A stretch of 64,000 nt of DNA from Actinostola sp. cb2023 (lineage: Eukaryota; Cnidaria; Anthozoa; Actiniaria; Actinostolidae). The position numbers and the translations under genes are program-made. The stretch's first letter is position 1, and every line of letters begins with the position of its first letter. Below the pieces are notes generated by a model that did not search any database, was not told the DNA's origin, and saw only the letters and a program-made list of their open reading frames with translations. Positions 1 to 11,000 of the stretch are shown one piece after another. The stretch lies in NCBI GenBank assembly GCA_033675265.1, contig JAUJYZ010001260.1:913501-977500 (forward strand). Reading direction: 5' to 3'.

Positions 1-1108
1 TTGATAATCTTCATACATAAAGTATATATCATCAATACACCTCTTTATATACAGTTTATCTACATTATTTATACATTGTCACGACTTCAGACCACAGGCT
101 GTCAAATGTCACTACGACTAAACTCGAATATTTGTTTGTCTAATACAGTACTAGTAAGCTCACTTTATTCAGTTCTGCACTGCTGTTTTTGAAGACACCG
201 ATTAGTTTGTATTCATTTGTGTCACTGCCGCTTTATTGGAAGTAATTTAGCATGCTTGGTTTTCTTGGAATTTTGAGCCGATCGCCGCCGACATTTGCAT
301 TTGTCACACACTTCAACACTGCTCATGTAAAGTAACGCATGCATGTAACACACATATTGTTTGAAATAAGTAGTTGAAAAGCTAAAGGCAAGAAGGTAAG
401 TTTATTTTTATCAATTCTGCTGGAAAAAATATAAGTAGTTTTCGTGTAGCCTGCGTAGCTGTATTTCCGGCGGAAGGGAGGGGAGGGAAGGGACTTGCGC
501 AGTCTATATGACGAGGCAGTGAACATTTTTCTTCGCAAGATACTTCGCTGATTATCCACTTTTCGATGGTATATAAAACTTTCTTATTCATTACGAAACT
601 GCTTGAGGGAGAAAAGGAGACTCTGTCAGCAGGGAAACTCACAAACTCAGGTCGTCTATACGGATGATTTTTCGTCGTTTGAAAACGCAAACTTGCATTT
701 TGTCTTTTTTATTTATGTCCCACACGGCACATGGAAACCGGCGATCTCGTTTTCCTTGGAGAAACGCGCTTATCCGCGTCGACGTATCTCCAGTGATTTT
801 CTGTACTCAAAGATGCCCTCAGCGCTCGCGCGAAGAGAAAACCTCTGAGACCATGCACGCAGGGAACTGAGTAAGTTGTACTTACCCGTAGACAATATCG
901 TTCTGTGTGCTGAATTTTACACACATTTCCTGATTGAAACTCTCTGCGAAGTTTCTTCTCGCTGCACAGTGAACATAGCATCTCGATCCAACGACGTCTC
1001 TGCTTTAGCGAGGCGACGGAAACACCAAATACTACAAAGGTGTCAGACGAAATATTCGAGTCTTTGTTCTAAAACTCAAAATTACTCCATTTCATTTTTG
1101 AGCAAGTT
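1..1108. other. upstream DNA of copy 1, no gene recognised
   Basis: I see no convincing exon, tRNA or transposon here. Short open frames overlap on both strands without protein-like composition. A segment near 446-500 starts with GTAGCCTGCGTAGC followed by a G-rich run; a related phrase recurs at 52200-52240, so it is probably an old dispersed repeat. Homology with the other two repeat units begins only near 1109. Confidence 0.5.
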
Positions 1109-1700
1109 TTGGTTTGTAATGTTGCAACGTTGCATTTCTGTTTTGTATTTTTAATTATTATTGTTATTATTATGATAGCTAGCTAGCCGCGCCTGACGTC
1201 ATAATTCCGAGAAACGTACCATTCTCGGTATCGCTGAACATGGGGCGTTTTCCGAACATTCATCAAATATTTTGTCAATAAAACTACACTAAAATTTCTT
1301 GTGAACTGTTCAAAACAACACAGTTTTAATTGTTTCTGCCTAAGAAATTATAGAAAATATCATCAGGTGAATATTTCCCAGAAGAAATGAAATGATTGTT
1401 TTGAATAAAGGTCAACCGAATTCCACGAAAAATAAAACCTGCTGAATATTCATGAGTTCATGGAATAGCCACGGGACTTTCCCTACCATAAACTCGAAGC
1501 GGCATGTCATAAATCTACTCTTACAAAAGCAATTGTGCTTACGTGGCGGCTTTGCTTGAGGCTTGGAAATATCAAACATTTCAACGGTCAAATCCCATGC
1601 ATGTAGTTGTTTCAACCATTGTGTCTGCTGTGAATCTACAAAGGTATGTTTAACTACAAAATTGCTATTTAGTACTGAAGTGATTTCACTTTTCTTCGCG
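1109..1700 (+). promoter_or_regulatory. putative promoter/5' exon region of copy 1
   Basis: This block recurs upstream of copies 2 and 3. It holds a full CRE/ATF site TGACGTCA (1194-1201), a consensus NF-kappa-B site GGGACTTTCC (1473-1482) and, on the minus strand, an IRF/PRDI-like GAAAAGTGAAAT (1683-1694). A possible non-coding exon 1 ends at the donor AAAG|GTATGT after 1643; the coding exon acceptor is 3.1 kb downstream. No clear TATA box is seen. The transcription start is unknown. Motif matches are seen directly; their use is inference. Confidence 0.45.
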
Positions 1701-2038
1701 CTTCGAAAGCGATTAGTTTTTGAACAATTCCTCGATTTTCATGAAGACAAGCTGCTGCAAAGTGCGTGGTATAGTAGAAACGTGAAGTAGATTCTTATTC
1801 GCGCCGAGTTTTTGTCAAATTCCGTCGTAGTTTGTCTTGTACAAGACTGCTATAGCTACAAAATTTGCTGACACGACACGATTGAATGAAATGAAAGACT
1901 TTATATTTTAACTAAGTAAAAATAGTTCGTATTTGAATTGAAAGGCTATCTAGTACCGCTACCCTGTATCCTCTATCTAAAATCTCTATATCCTGGATAT
2001 TTCCATCCATTCATACTTTCACTTTCGTTTTCCAAATT
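1701..2038. other. conserved 5' intron DNA, no gene
   Basis: Homologous to the same position in copies 2 and 3. It contains one degenerate unit of the CTATCTAGTACC repeat (around 1946-1980) that is expanded tenfold in copy 2. Nothing coding is seen. Confidence 0.5.
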
Positions 2039-2662
2039 CTGTCCAAACCCGATGAAATATGAGCTGGTAGTATGTGTCATATGATTGGCTCTGTCCAAAC
2101 CCGATGAAATATGAGCTGGTAGTATGTGTCATATGATTGGCTCTGTCCAAACCCGATGAAATATGAGCTGGTAGTGTGTGTCATATGATTGGCTCTGTCC
2201 AAACCCGATGAAATATGAGCTGGTAGTATGTGTTATATGATTGGCTCTGTCCAAACCCGATGAAATATGAGCTGGTAGTATGTGTCATATGATTGGCTCT
2301 GTCCAAACCCGATGAAATATGAGCTGGTAGTATGTGTCATATGATTGGCTCTGTCCAAACCCGATGAAATATGAGCTGGTAGTATGTGTCATATGATTGG
2401 CTCTGTCCAAACCCAATGAAATATGAGCTGGTAGTATGTGTCATATGATTGGCTCTGTCCAAACCCGATGAAATATGAGCTGGTAGTATGTGTCATATGA
2501 TTGGCTCTGTCCAAACCCAATGAAATATGAGCTGGTAGTATGTGTCATATGATTGGCTCTGTCCAAACCCGATGAAATATGAGCTGGTAGTATGTGTCAT
2601 ATGATTGGCTCTGTCCAAACCCGATGATATATGAGCTGGTAGTACGTGTCATATGATTGGCT
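2039..2662. repeat. 52-bp minisatellite, 12 units
   Basis: Twelve head-to-tail 52-bp units starting CTGTCCAAACCCGATGAAAT and ending ATGATTGGCT fill 624 bp. Units differ by only a few point changes, for example CCCGATG to CCCAATG. Copy 2 has about 3.5 older, more varied units at 29657-29840, and copy 3 retains less than one (near 55964-55991). The array lies in the presumed 5'-UTR intron. Confidence 0.95.
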
Positions 2663-2813
2663 CTCAGTGCGCTTGTATACTTTTCAATATATGCACAGAC
2701 GCATATTATAATAATTTGTCTTTTCTCGTGTTAGTATGTTTTTAGTTCTACATGTATGCACGTGCTGTACCATTCTATCCTGGGTAGCTAGTGAGAAAGG
2801 CTTAAAATATGTA

Positions 2814-2866
2814 GAGGTGAGGGGAGGTAAAAAGGAGGAGGGGGAGAAAGGAGGGGACTCAAGTAG
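2814..2866. repeat. short G/A purine tract
   Basis: A GGGGAGG/GAGAAAGGAGG run. It appears to be one edge of the purine tract interrupted by the 2.9-3.9 kb insertion; the other edge is at 3931. Confidence 0.6.
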
Positions 2867-2869
2867 GTT

Positions 2870-3930
2870 AAGGCCTGGGATTTCAGCAAAACACTCAAAT
2901 CTGCCTTAAATGGCAATGGATGAGTGAAATATAATGAGATTTGGGGAAATGATGTATTCCATCAAACTTTTAAAACAATTATGTGTGCGTTTTGAGGCTG
3001 ATAAGGTGTCACATGACCTGTCACGTGATAAAACACATTTTTGACAAAGACCTTTTTACGGATAGACCGGAAGTAGCTGAACGGAGTGCATTCTGGTCTA
3101 GATTCGGCACAAACACAACAATCAAGGCGCCATATGGGCAGCCTGCAATAATGACACGAAATACTCCTAACATGTGGCATAATGACCCATCTGAACATTA
3201 GTAAAATATAGTAATCTCTAGTAACTACATTATATGGTCTATCACGTATATAATTTTCATTTTATGCTATTCAAATTGCCGTTATACACAAAGAAACGAA
3301 GAAAAATAATAAAACGAACCTTTCTCGATATCTCGTGTCATTATTGCAGCCCATCACGGTACACCGAGGCATGATGAAGTGAGTTTGTTTATGTTCTTCC
3401 AGAGTTCTTCGATCCAAAAATGGTGCTCAGATTGTTGTGTTTGTGCCGAATATAGTCCACAATGCATTGCGTTCGGCTATTTCCGGTCTATCCGTGAAAA
3501 GGCCTAAGAGGAACCAAAATTATTTTAGTGTTCTCTATATATGTGTTAATTATAAATGTGTCTCCGTTACTGAACCATTAACCCTGTTTGGGGAGATATT
3601 ATGCAAAATAGGTCACGTGACTACTAGTTTTAGTCTTTATCTCACAATATCTCGTTAAAGGAAGTTGATAGTTTATCAGCCAAGACACATCTATAACAAG
3701 CATACCAAGCATATTTTTATAGTTATAACATTGGATCTTTATTTTATTTATTTAGTGTTGTTAGTTTTGTAAGAGCATAGAGACAATAGTATTATGCTCC
3801 CAATACTTATTATTATTATTATTATTATCCCGAGACAAGTCTAAAACCATCGAAACAATTTCAATTCTGTTTCTCTCCACCACCGCAAATTAAAAAATGT
3901 GTTTTATCACGCCATCACCAAGATAATCAA
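2870..3930. mobile_element. copy-1-specific fold-back insertion
   Basis: About 1 kb that is absent from the same place in copies 2 and 3, where a continuous purine tract is found. It contains nested imperfect inverted repeats: 3051-3123 pairs with 3430-3502, and the phrase around GCAATAATGACACGA near 3146 pairs with its complement near 3335. No transposase frame is seen, so it looks like a non-autonomous fold-back element. Exact ends are uncertain. Confidence 0.55.
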
Positions 3931-4050
3931 GAGAAAGGAGGGGAGGGAGAAAGGAAGGGAGGGAGAAAGGAGGGGGCGGGGAAAGGGGTGGAGGGAGAAA
4001 GGAGGGAGGGGAAAAGGAGAAGAAGGGAAGAGAGGAGAGGAGGAGAGGAA
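3931..4050. repeat. G/A purine tract
   Basis: GGGAGGGAGAAAGGAGG-type homopurine run in the 5' intron. The same position is purine-rich in copies 2 (29985-30256) and 3 (56067-56393). Such runs can form triplex or G-quadruplex DNA. Confidence 0.8.
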
Positions 4051-4277
4051 CCCCTGGGCTGACCAGAGTGATTGTTTTAAACTATTTAAAACAAACTAAA
4101 CGATTTCCCTCTGGGGTGGGGCAAGCCCCCTGATTGTATTTTTCCTGTTGTATTTATCTGAAATTTCTACCTCTATGTTTCAACATCAAACAATCTTCTG
4201 AATTTTCCACTTCCTCCCAAGCAGGGCACTAAACACTCGATCTCTGCATTTCAAAAATAGCCAGGGGAGGGAGGGGA

Positions 4278-4638
4278 TACTCCCTTTGTCCAAGTGGTAG
4301 GGGTGATCGGCGGTCAGTTTTGAAAACGACCCTTAATAGGTATGCATAAATTAAAAGAGCTGTTGAAGCCATGTTCATTTCGACCCCTAAAAGGTACGAC
4401 CATATATGGCGAAACGGTGATTGTGTTGATATTGTTTAATCAATGACGGGACAACATCTTTCTTCTGTTCTTTCATGTTTGTTCAATTAAGAAAATAAAT
4501 ATCAATTGACCCTAAAAGGTACAGAGTGATGTTGCGTAACTGATTTTTGAGTCGGAACCCCTAAAAGGTACACACAGGAAATATTTTCAACCCTAAAAGG
4601 ACCGCCGATCACCCCTACCACTTGGACAAAGGGAGTTA
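4278..4638. mobile_element. MITE with 37-bp terminal inverted repeats
   Basis: The ends 4279-4315 and 4600-4636 are perfect 37-bp inverted complements (ACTCCCTTTGTCCAAGTGG...). Flanks are ATA and TTA, compatible with a 2-3 bp target duplication. The interior carries several spaced copies of CCCTAAAAGGTAC. Copy 2 lacks the element, and copy 3 keeps a remnant without the left end (56612-56893). Confidence 0.8.
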
Positions 4639-4740
4639 ACCCCCCACCCCCAGGCAAAAATATCTTAATCTGGTTTAAAGCAGTACAAGCAACTCGTGTG
4701 TTACAGTGTTACAAAATTTAAAACAAATTCTTCCTTTCAG

Positions 4741-5045
4741 CTGATGATGTAACAGTGAAGTAAATCCAACATCAATTTGCATCACATGCGATGGCAGATA
4801 AGAGTGTCAAGCATGAGACTGCTATCAAAAATGACAACAGTGTGGCAAACATACCATCGGCTGTAACTCAAGAGGATGAAAAAAGTGAACCCAGGAACGA
4901 AATGAATGTGGACAATAAAGATGGAGGTCCTGAAGACACACAGTCTTGTGCATCTAGTGATGAAGATGATGAAATAGTAATTGATGATAGTGGAGATAAT
5001 GTAGGAGATGCTGATAATAGAGTTGGAGAAGATGTGGATGGAAAG
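4741..5045 (+). CDS. RNF213-like: copy 1 exon 2 (first coding exon, CDS from 4791)
   Basis: Acceptor CCTTTCAG ends at 4740 and donor AAAG|GTAGAC follows 5045. The ATG at 4791 is the first in frame after a 50-nt leader; coding phase at the end is 0. It encodes residues 1-85, hydrophilic and acidic. Residues 61-67 read EIVIDDS, a hydrophobic run followed by acids, like a SUMO-interacting motif. Confidence 0.8.
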
Positions 5046-8000
5046 GTAGACTAATTTAGATTTAAACTATTAGAGTGATGGCACTTAACCCGTGAAACAG
5101 ATATTAGCCAAGTAGATATTACTAGACACTAATTCCATTGTTTTCTTTTGTTTTGATTTGACTATTTAGTCACTATACTATTAGATTTAGTTTCACGGGG
5201 TAAGTGCCATCACTCAATAGAATCATTTTCAAAAAAGTTGTCTCCATAGCTTACAATGGTTACAGAAAGAAATGTCACATCACTTGAACTGAGTTGACAC
5301 TCATTAATTATTGATTATGATGTATGTGTATTGTAGAATGGCAATGCATTTCGATATTGAAGATATGAAGAATTCGAGAACATGTGCGCATGCTCTGTAC
5401 AGTTATAGAGCACGCAGCGACTGATCAGAACACAAGAGAAGTGTTAGGAGAAGTATGATATATGAGTAGTGAAGTACCCTATAACTGCACAGAGCACAAT
5501 GGACAAGTTTTCTATTTCTTTTATAAAATTAAATTATGATTTTAAGGCAAGTTTTCAATTTTGTTCATTACAAAAATGTTTGAATATCTGCGTGTGCATG
5601 CTCTGTGCTCGGCATATGTATCCTTTGGCAAATCAGAGTGTGTGCGTGTTATATATCCTAGTTAGTTATTTCATAATGCTTATTAGCAAGGTTTGGAAAT
5701 ATTTTTCTCAAACTCATTTTTAATAAGTCATGATGACAAAAAGGAAATCACCAACAAGGTTTGAATTATTAATGGTTAGAGAACCTACATGTATATCAAA
5801 TACTCGAAAAAATAGTATATGCCTCCATAATTTCAAAACACCTTGAAGTCAGTTGAAAAAAACTTGGCTCAACCCCTTTATTTTCTACCCACTTGTCGGT
5901 ATTTTGAAATCACGCAGAGGAATAATTATTTCTCATGTTTGATATACAGCGTTTTTTTAGAATGACTGAATTGCCCAATAATATCATATTTTTCATTTTT
6001 GGTTTTCTGTCTTAGTTATCTGAAGACCAAATACAAGATACGAAAGAAGAAATCGATGTTACAAAAAAGAAGAAGAAAAAGAAGAAAAAGTCTCCAGAGA
6101 AATTGACTAAGAGGGAGAAAAAGGAACTCAAAAAGAAAAAAAGGGAACAGAAAAGAATTGAGAAGGCTAAAGAAAACAATCTTTTTAAAGAGCAAAATAA
6201 GAATAGGAAAGGAAAGAAGGAAAAGGGAAGACAATCAGAAGAAGATGAGGAACTCTCTAATGAAAAGTTTCTCGAAATAGTAGATAGTTTGGAAACACCT
6301 GACAATGCAACAAGCAGAAACCAAGAACAAGAGGAAAAGGGAAAAGATGCTGACAATAAAACGAAAGTAGCCAAAGAAATAGGAAAAGAGGGAGTAAAAG
6401 ATGATCAGCAATCTCAACAACAAGAAAACATCAATCAGAGTAAAACAGATAGTACAGATGGAAATGATATTCTTGATGCAAGTCCAAGAAATACAAATGA
6501 ACCAGTGAGCAGTGACGCAGCGATTGATAGCAAATCAGGCCAAGAAGACAAACCAAGTACCTCAGGAATGTCCAAAGAACCAATGTCGCCAACACATATT
6601 CGTAATGATGAAGAGAAGAACGAGGAGCAGCCAATGGACACTGAAGACTGGGATCAAGAATCTGAAAATGGTGACCAAAAACAAGGTGATACCTTAAAGA
6701 AAAACAGTGGCATCGATAGAGAAGTAGTATCACCTGAAATACAAAACAAAGGTGAAGAAGGTCCATCATTATTTTCAAGAGTTGTAAGTGGAGCCAAATC
6801 AATACTTGGATTTCCAAGCAATCAGGTAAGAGACAAGGATGCTGCTGAAAGAGAAATGCAGTACATGTACATGCAGTGTTTAATTGAGTAGGATATACTT
6901 TAATATAGCATAGTAATAAAAATAATTTCATTAGCTCATGCATCTTATTGGTTAATACTGGGGTTTTTTTCGACAGGAAAGACAGTTTTACTTTTACGTC
7001 GATGTACAAGTGCCAGCAAATTCCGTTTACTTACATATTTATAATAAATCAATTTGGAAAGATGTTGGATATCACCAAATGGAATCAATAGATAGAAATA
7101 AAAGGTACTGGAGAATTAGAGCTTTTTGCTTACCCAAAAACTTTACGTTTTACTTCTATGTGGTGCATCCTGGAAATCAAGTACCATTTCATGACCTTGA
7201 TAGAAAAAATATAGACAAACGGAGAATGGATAATCTGAGAAGCCACTACTATGTGTTCAGGTACACGAACTATAACAATGACTACAGCACTGGCCTTTTT
7301 TGGTTTGCTCGAGATGTCTACTCTAAGATGTGTACAGGTCAGCTGACCCTCAAAGACTCCCTAGATGAGTATGACCAAATTCGATTTGGAGTTACAAATC
7401 TTTCTAGGCAAGAACGGAAAAATGTGGCAGACTGGATAGAAGGGAGATTAATACAAGAAGGAACTAACATCAAGAACGCCCTGTTTTTCGCACATGTTAT
7501 TCAGCATTTTGATGGCAGACTTCTCTACAATACTAAGAATTACAGTCCGCTGTTGTTGAAAGATCTGATTCACAATGACAGTTGCATTACAACATTGTTA
7601 AATGCAATACACCAATGCAGCAAAGATGATCTATATCTGATGATACCTGACGTTGCAGGTCTTGTTGCAAGTCTTCTGTGCAAAATACAGAGTGGCAAAT
7701 CGCTTGAAATGTTCGTTGTCTTTGTTTTCCATGTAGGAATGACGCTCATTGAGAAACTGGCCAACCTTCAGTTCCATTGGAATGAAGAAGAAATCTCGTT
7801 TCTTACTAAGAGCGAGGAAATTTATTCCATTCTCAAGAATCCTCAAAGTGAAAAGGATAGAAATCGAGTCTTGGGCTTCATTGTGAAAAGAGCTCCATCT
7901 ATCTCAGCAATCTTCGAACTTCAAGAGTTCCTTAATAATGCCTGTCCATTGTATGTCACTTCATCTGCTGAATTATTCAAGAAGACATGCAACAATCTTA

Positions 8001-11000
8001 TTTCTTCCAAGCAAGCAAGCAAGACATCTTGGCCAACTATTCCACAGAAATTGAAATCGGATTTTGTGGAGCCTTATATCAAGGCATTGTGTGCAGAAAT
8101 CAAGCCCCTCTACCAAATCAATGTCCAACAAGAAGATGCTATAAAAGTCTTTTTTACAGATGAAACAGCACTGGAAAGTGAAGCAGTAAAGAAAGCTTTC
8201 TTGGAGATCTGCAAGTCCCCAATTACGTCAAGGGTTGTTGTTGACATACTTCAGGATTCCACCTTTAATGCTACATGTTGGAAAGATGCCTCAGAAGATT
8301 TCAAGAAAGAAGTTTACCAATGCATACTTAACTTTGCACCGCAAAGGAATCAGCAAGGAAACCACGTGTTAAAGAGTTTTCAGGACCTTGATCGAGTGTT
8401 CTTTGCATTAGATGTGTGCCCCTTTGATGGCATTAAACAAACCGCGACAGACAAATGCCACAAAGCAGTCAGCACTGAAGAACTCAAGACAATGGCAGAC
8501 GCCTATGAACAAGTACAAGAACTACATGCAGACGTTCGTGATCAGTATTTTGGTTGCCTCCAGCATTCCATCGAGAATGAAGTAAAGAAAGATCACATTC
8601 ACAAAAGTATCATCGCACTTCTAAAAGAGCTACCAGTAGAAGACGAGAAAGAAAAGAGCAAAGTTGAAAGGTAATCTTCATAACAGAGCAGTCAGTAGGA
8701 TAGTTACCAATGTGTTGTACTTCAATATTTAGTCCTTGTGCATTGATAGGTCGCTGTCGTATCCTGATGCACTAAATGGCATTTCATCTTTCTATTTCAG
8801 GATCACTAAAGAAACTCTGCGATGCCTATGTCAGGAACTAAAGATTCCCAACGAAGATGTGGAAAAGCAAGGCTTTGAAAAGGTTTTTCAAGATGTTTTG
8901 AAGAACATTCCCCTATGGTCGGCACTGTTGGATGCTTGGCCACCATTGCAGAGCTTTGAAGAGTTTTCACAAACCGTGCTGCTGATGAAAGTGCTTGACT
9001 TGTTAGAACAGGCCCTGAAAGATGAAAATATCACAATCAGGGACTTGAAAAGTCTGGGAAATAAAAAAGAGGCAGTTGATGTTCTTCACAAAATGCATTC
9101 TGTGTTTTCCAACCAAAACCTAAGAATCCAAAGTTCGTTAATTGGTCTTGTAGCAACCTGCCTTGTAAAGGAAAGCAACGTATTCCAGAGATTTGAGCAA
9201 TTGTTAAAAGCAGTTTGTTTTGTCAAGCAAGAAACAGACAAAATCGTGAATGTAGTAGACATCGATGACATTCTTGAAAATCTCACATCCAAGAAGAGCA
9301 GCTTTGAAGACACAAGTTTATCTGAAGTACTTGATGAGTACTACTGGAGAAGTGCAAAACCGTTTCTCGACAGGATGGATGACCTACAAGATTTGATGCA
9401 GTTCCAAGTACTTAGAAATGTAGCCATAGATCGTTTGGAAGATGAATATACCTCAGGAACGTCCAAGGATGTCCTAAAAGTGCTAATCGACCGCGGAAGA
9501 TTATTTTTGAACGAATTATGTGAACCTCTGTTCAAGGATGTTGGAAGTATGCCTATCAAACATGCAGAGATCATCCTAAAAGAAGTCGGTGAAAAGACAT
9601 TAGATTCCGAACTAAACTTCATACAGCGAAGCGCTAATAATCAAAAGTTTGCAGTCGATGTGAAAACTGTTTTGCTAAGGTTTTTAAATTTTCCCCAAAT
9701 GCGCGAAAACTTACAGGCGCTCGACAAGCTGCTACAATCGATGGATCTTTGCTTTCAAGAAGAGATAATTGAGTTCTTTACGAATACGAAGGAATGTTAT
9801 GAAAATCTACAACAACTGTATGATGCTACAGAGAAAGTTATCGATATAGAAGACTCGTTGCACGGACCTCGTGGCGAAGTGGTCAAAAAACTAGCTGGTT
9901 CAAAAGAGCTGATAAAGCTTTTGCAAGATACAGCTGATGACGACGTCCGTAACTTGATTGACGCAGTTGAAGAACACTCTGACACCACAGTCGCCGCAAA
10001 AGAGGTTTCTGATTTCATTGAAATCCATAAGTTTTTTTCGCCAGTTTTTCGAACTCAAGGCAGTCAGTTCTTCGTGGTTTTAAGAAGGCGCCTTCTTTCT
10101 CTTTCCGAACATGAAGCCATCGCAATCGCAGCCCGAATAAAGGCCAGCAGCCACAATGCTCACAGTCTGAGAAACGTGTACAAAAATGTAGCTAACCGAG
10201 GCGAGATGACGAAGGAAATAGTTGATGCAGCCCTCTGTAAAGGACAATTCAAGATTTCCAACGCAAAGATATGTGACCCTGGTGAAGGCTCTAAGATAAC
10301 GAGAGAAAGATGGGAGTACAGCGTGACATATTTAGATGAAGGTAACAACATCACTCACAGCATGGAAAGCTTGCAAGATATCAAAAGCCGAGCTCTGCTA
10401 ATTGTTAATTCAGAGAAAAAGCAGCTAAGTAGTTCTGAAAAGGAGGTTGATTATCAGCGTTTTATTGATCAAATCGACTTACTCAATGAAATCGTCAATA
10501 CTGGTGAAGACCTCCAGCAGTCTGGACATCCTGATTTTGAAGACTTTTGGCGAGATTGTCATTCCTTCGATGAAATTCAAACTACGTCCAAAGAACTAAA
10601 TGAAGAACGTCAAAGATGGGAAAGAACAGTTAGAGAGGCAAGAGATTCAAACTTCTATTTGAACTTTTTTCACCCCAAGCAGGTGTGGACTTTGAAAGAA
10701 TTCTTTAAGTGCAATTCCAGTCTGTCTGTCACACAAGAGGCGCTCGCACTCCTCAGGTTCGTGGATGGTTCTGTGACGATGAAAACCATTGCACATTTTG
10801 TGAACGACCAAAAAATTAAGGATAGTCCAGATTTCAAAGAGCAGTTTAGGCAGATTGGCGACTGCTTGGAAAACTTTTTTGGCAGTAGTTCAGGAAGATT
10901 ACAGAAAAGAACTGAAGTCGACACAAAGAGAGGACTCTCCGTGGCTGTTCTTGAAAAAGATAGCACCCAAACTGCTGCTATTGTCATGAAGCTCTTCAAG

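Noticed and set aside
709..981. Minus-strand 90-residue frame near the window start
   Set aside because: Overlaps frames on the other strand, no family resemblance, no conserved counterpart in other units.
2039..2662. CRISPR-like array of 52-bp repeats
   Set aside because: Units are contiguous with no unique spacers, in an animal genome; it is a minisatellite.
6103..6891. Stand-alone Lys-rich gene
   Set aside because: It is exon 3 of the giant gene: splice sites and phase join exons 2 and 4 exactly.
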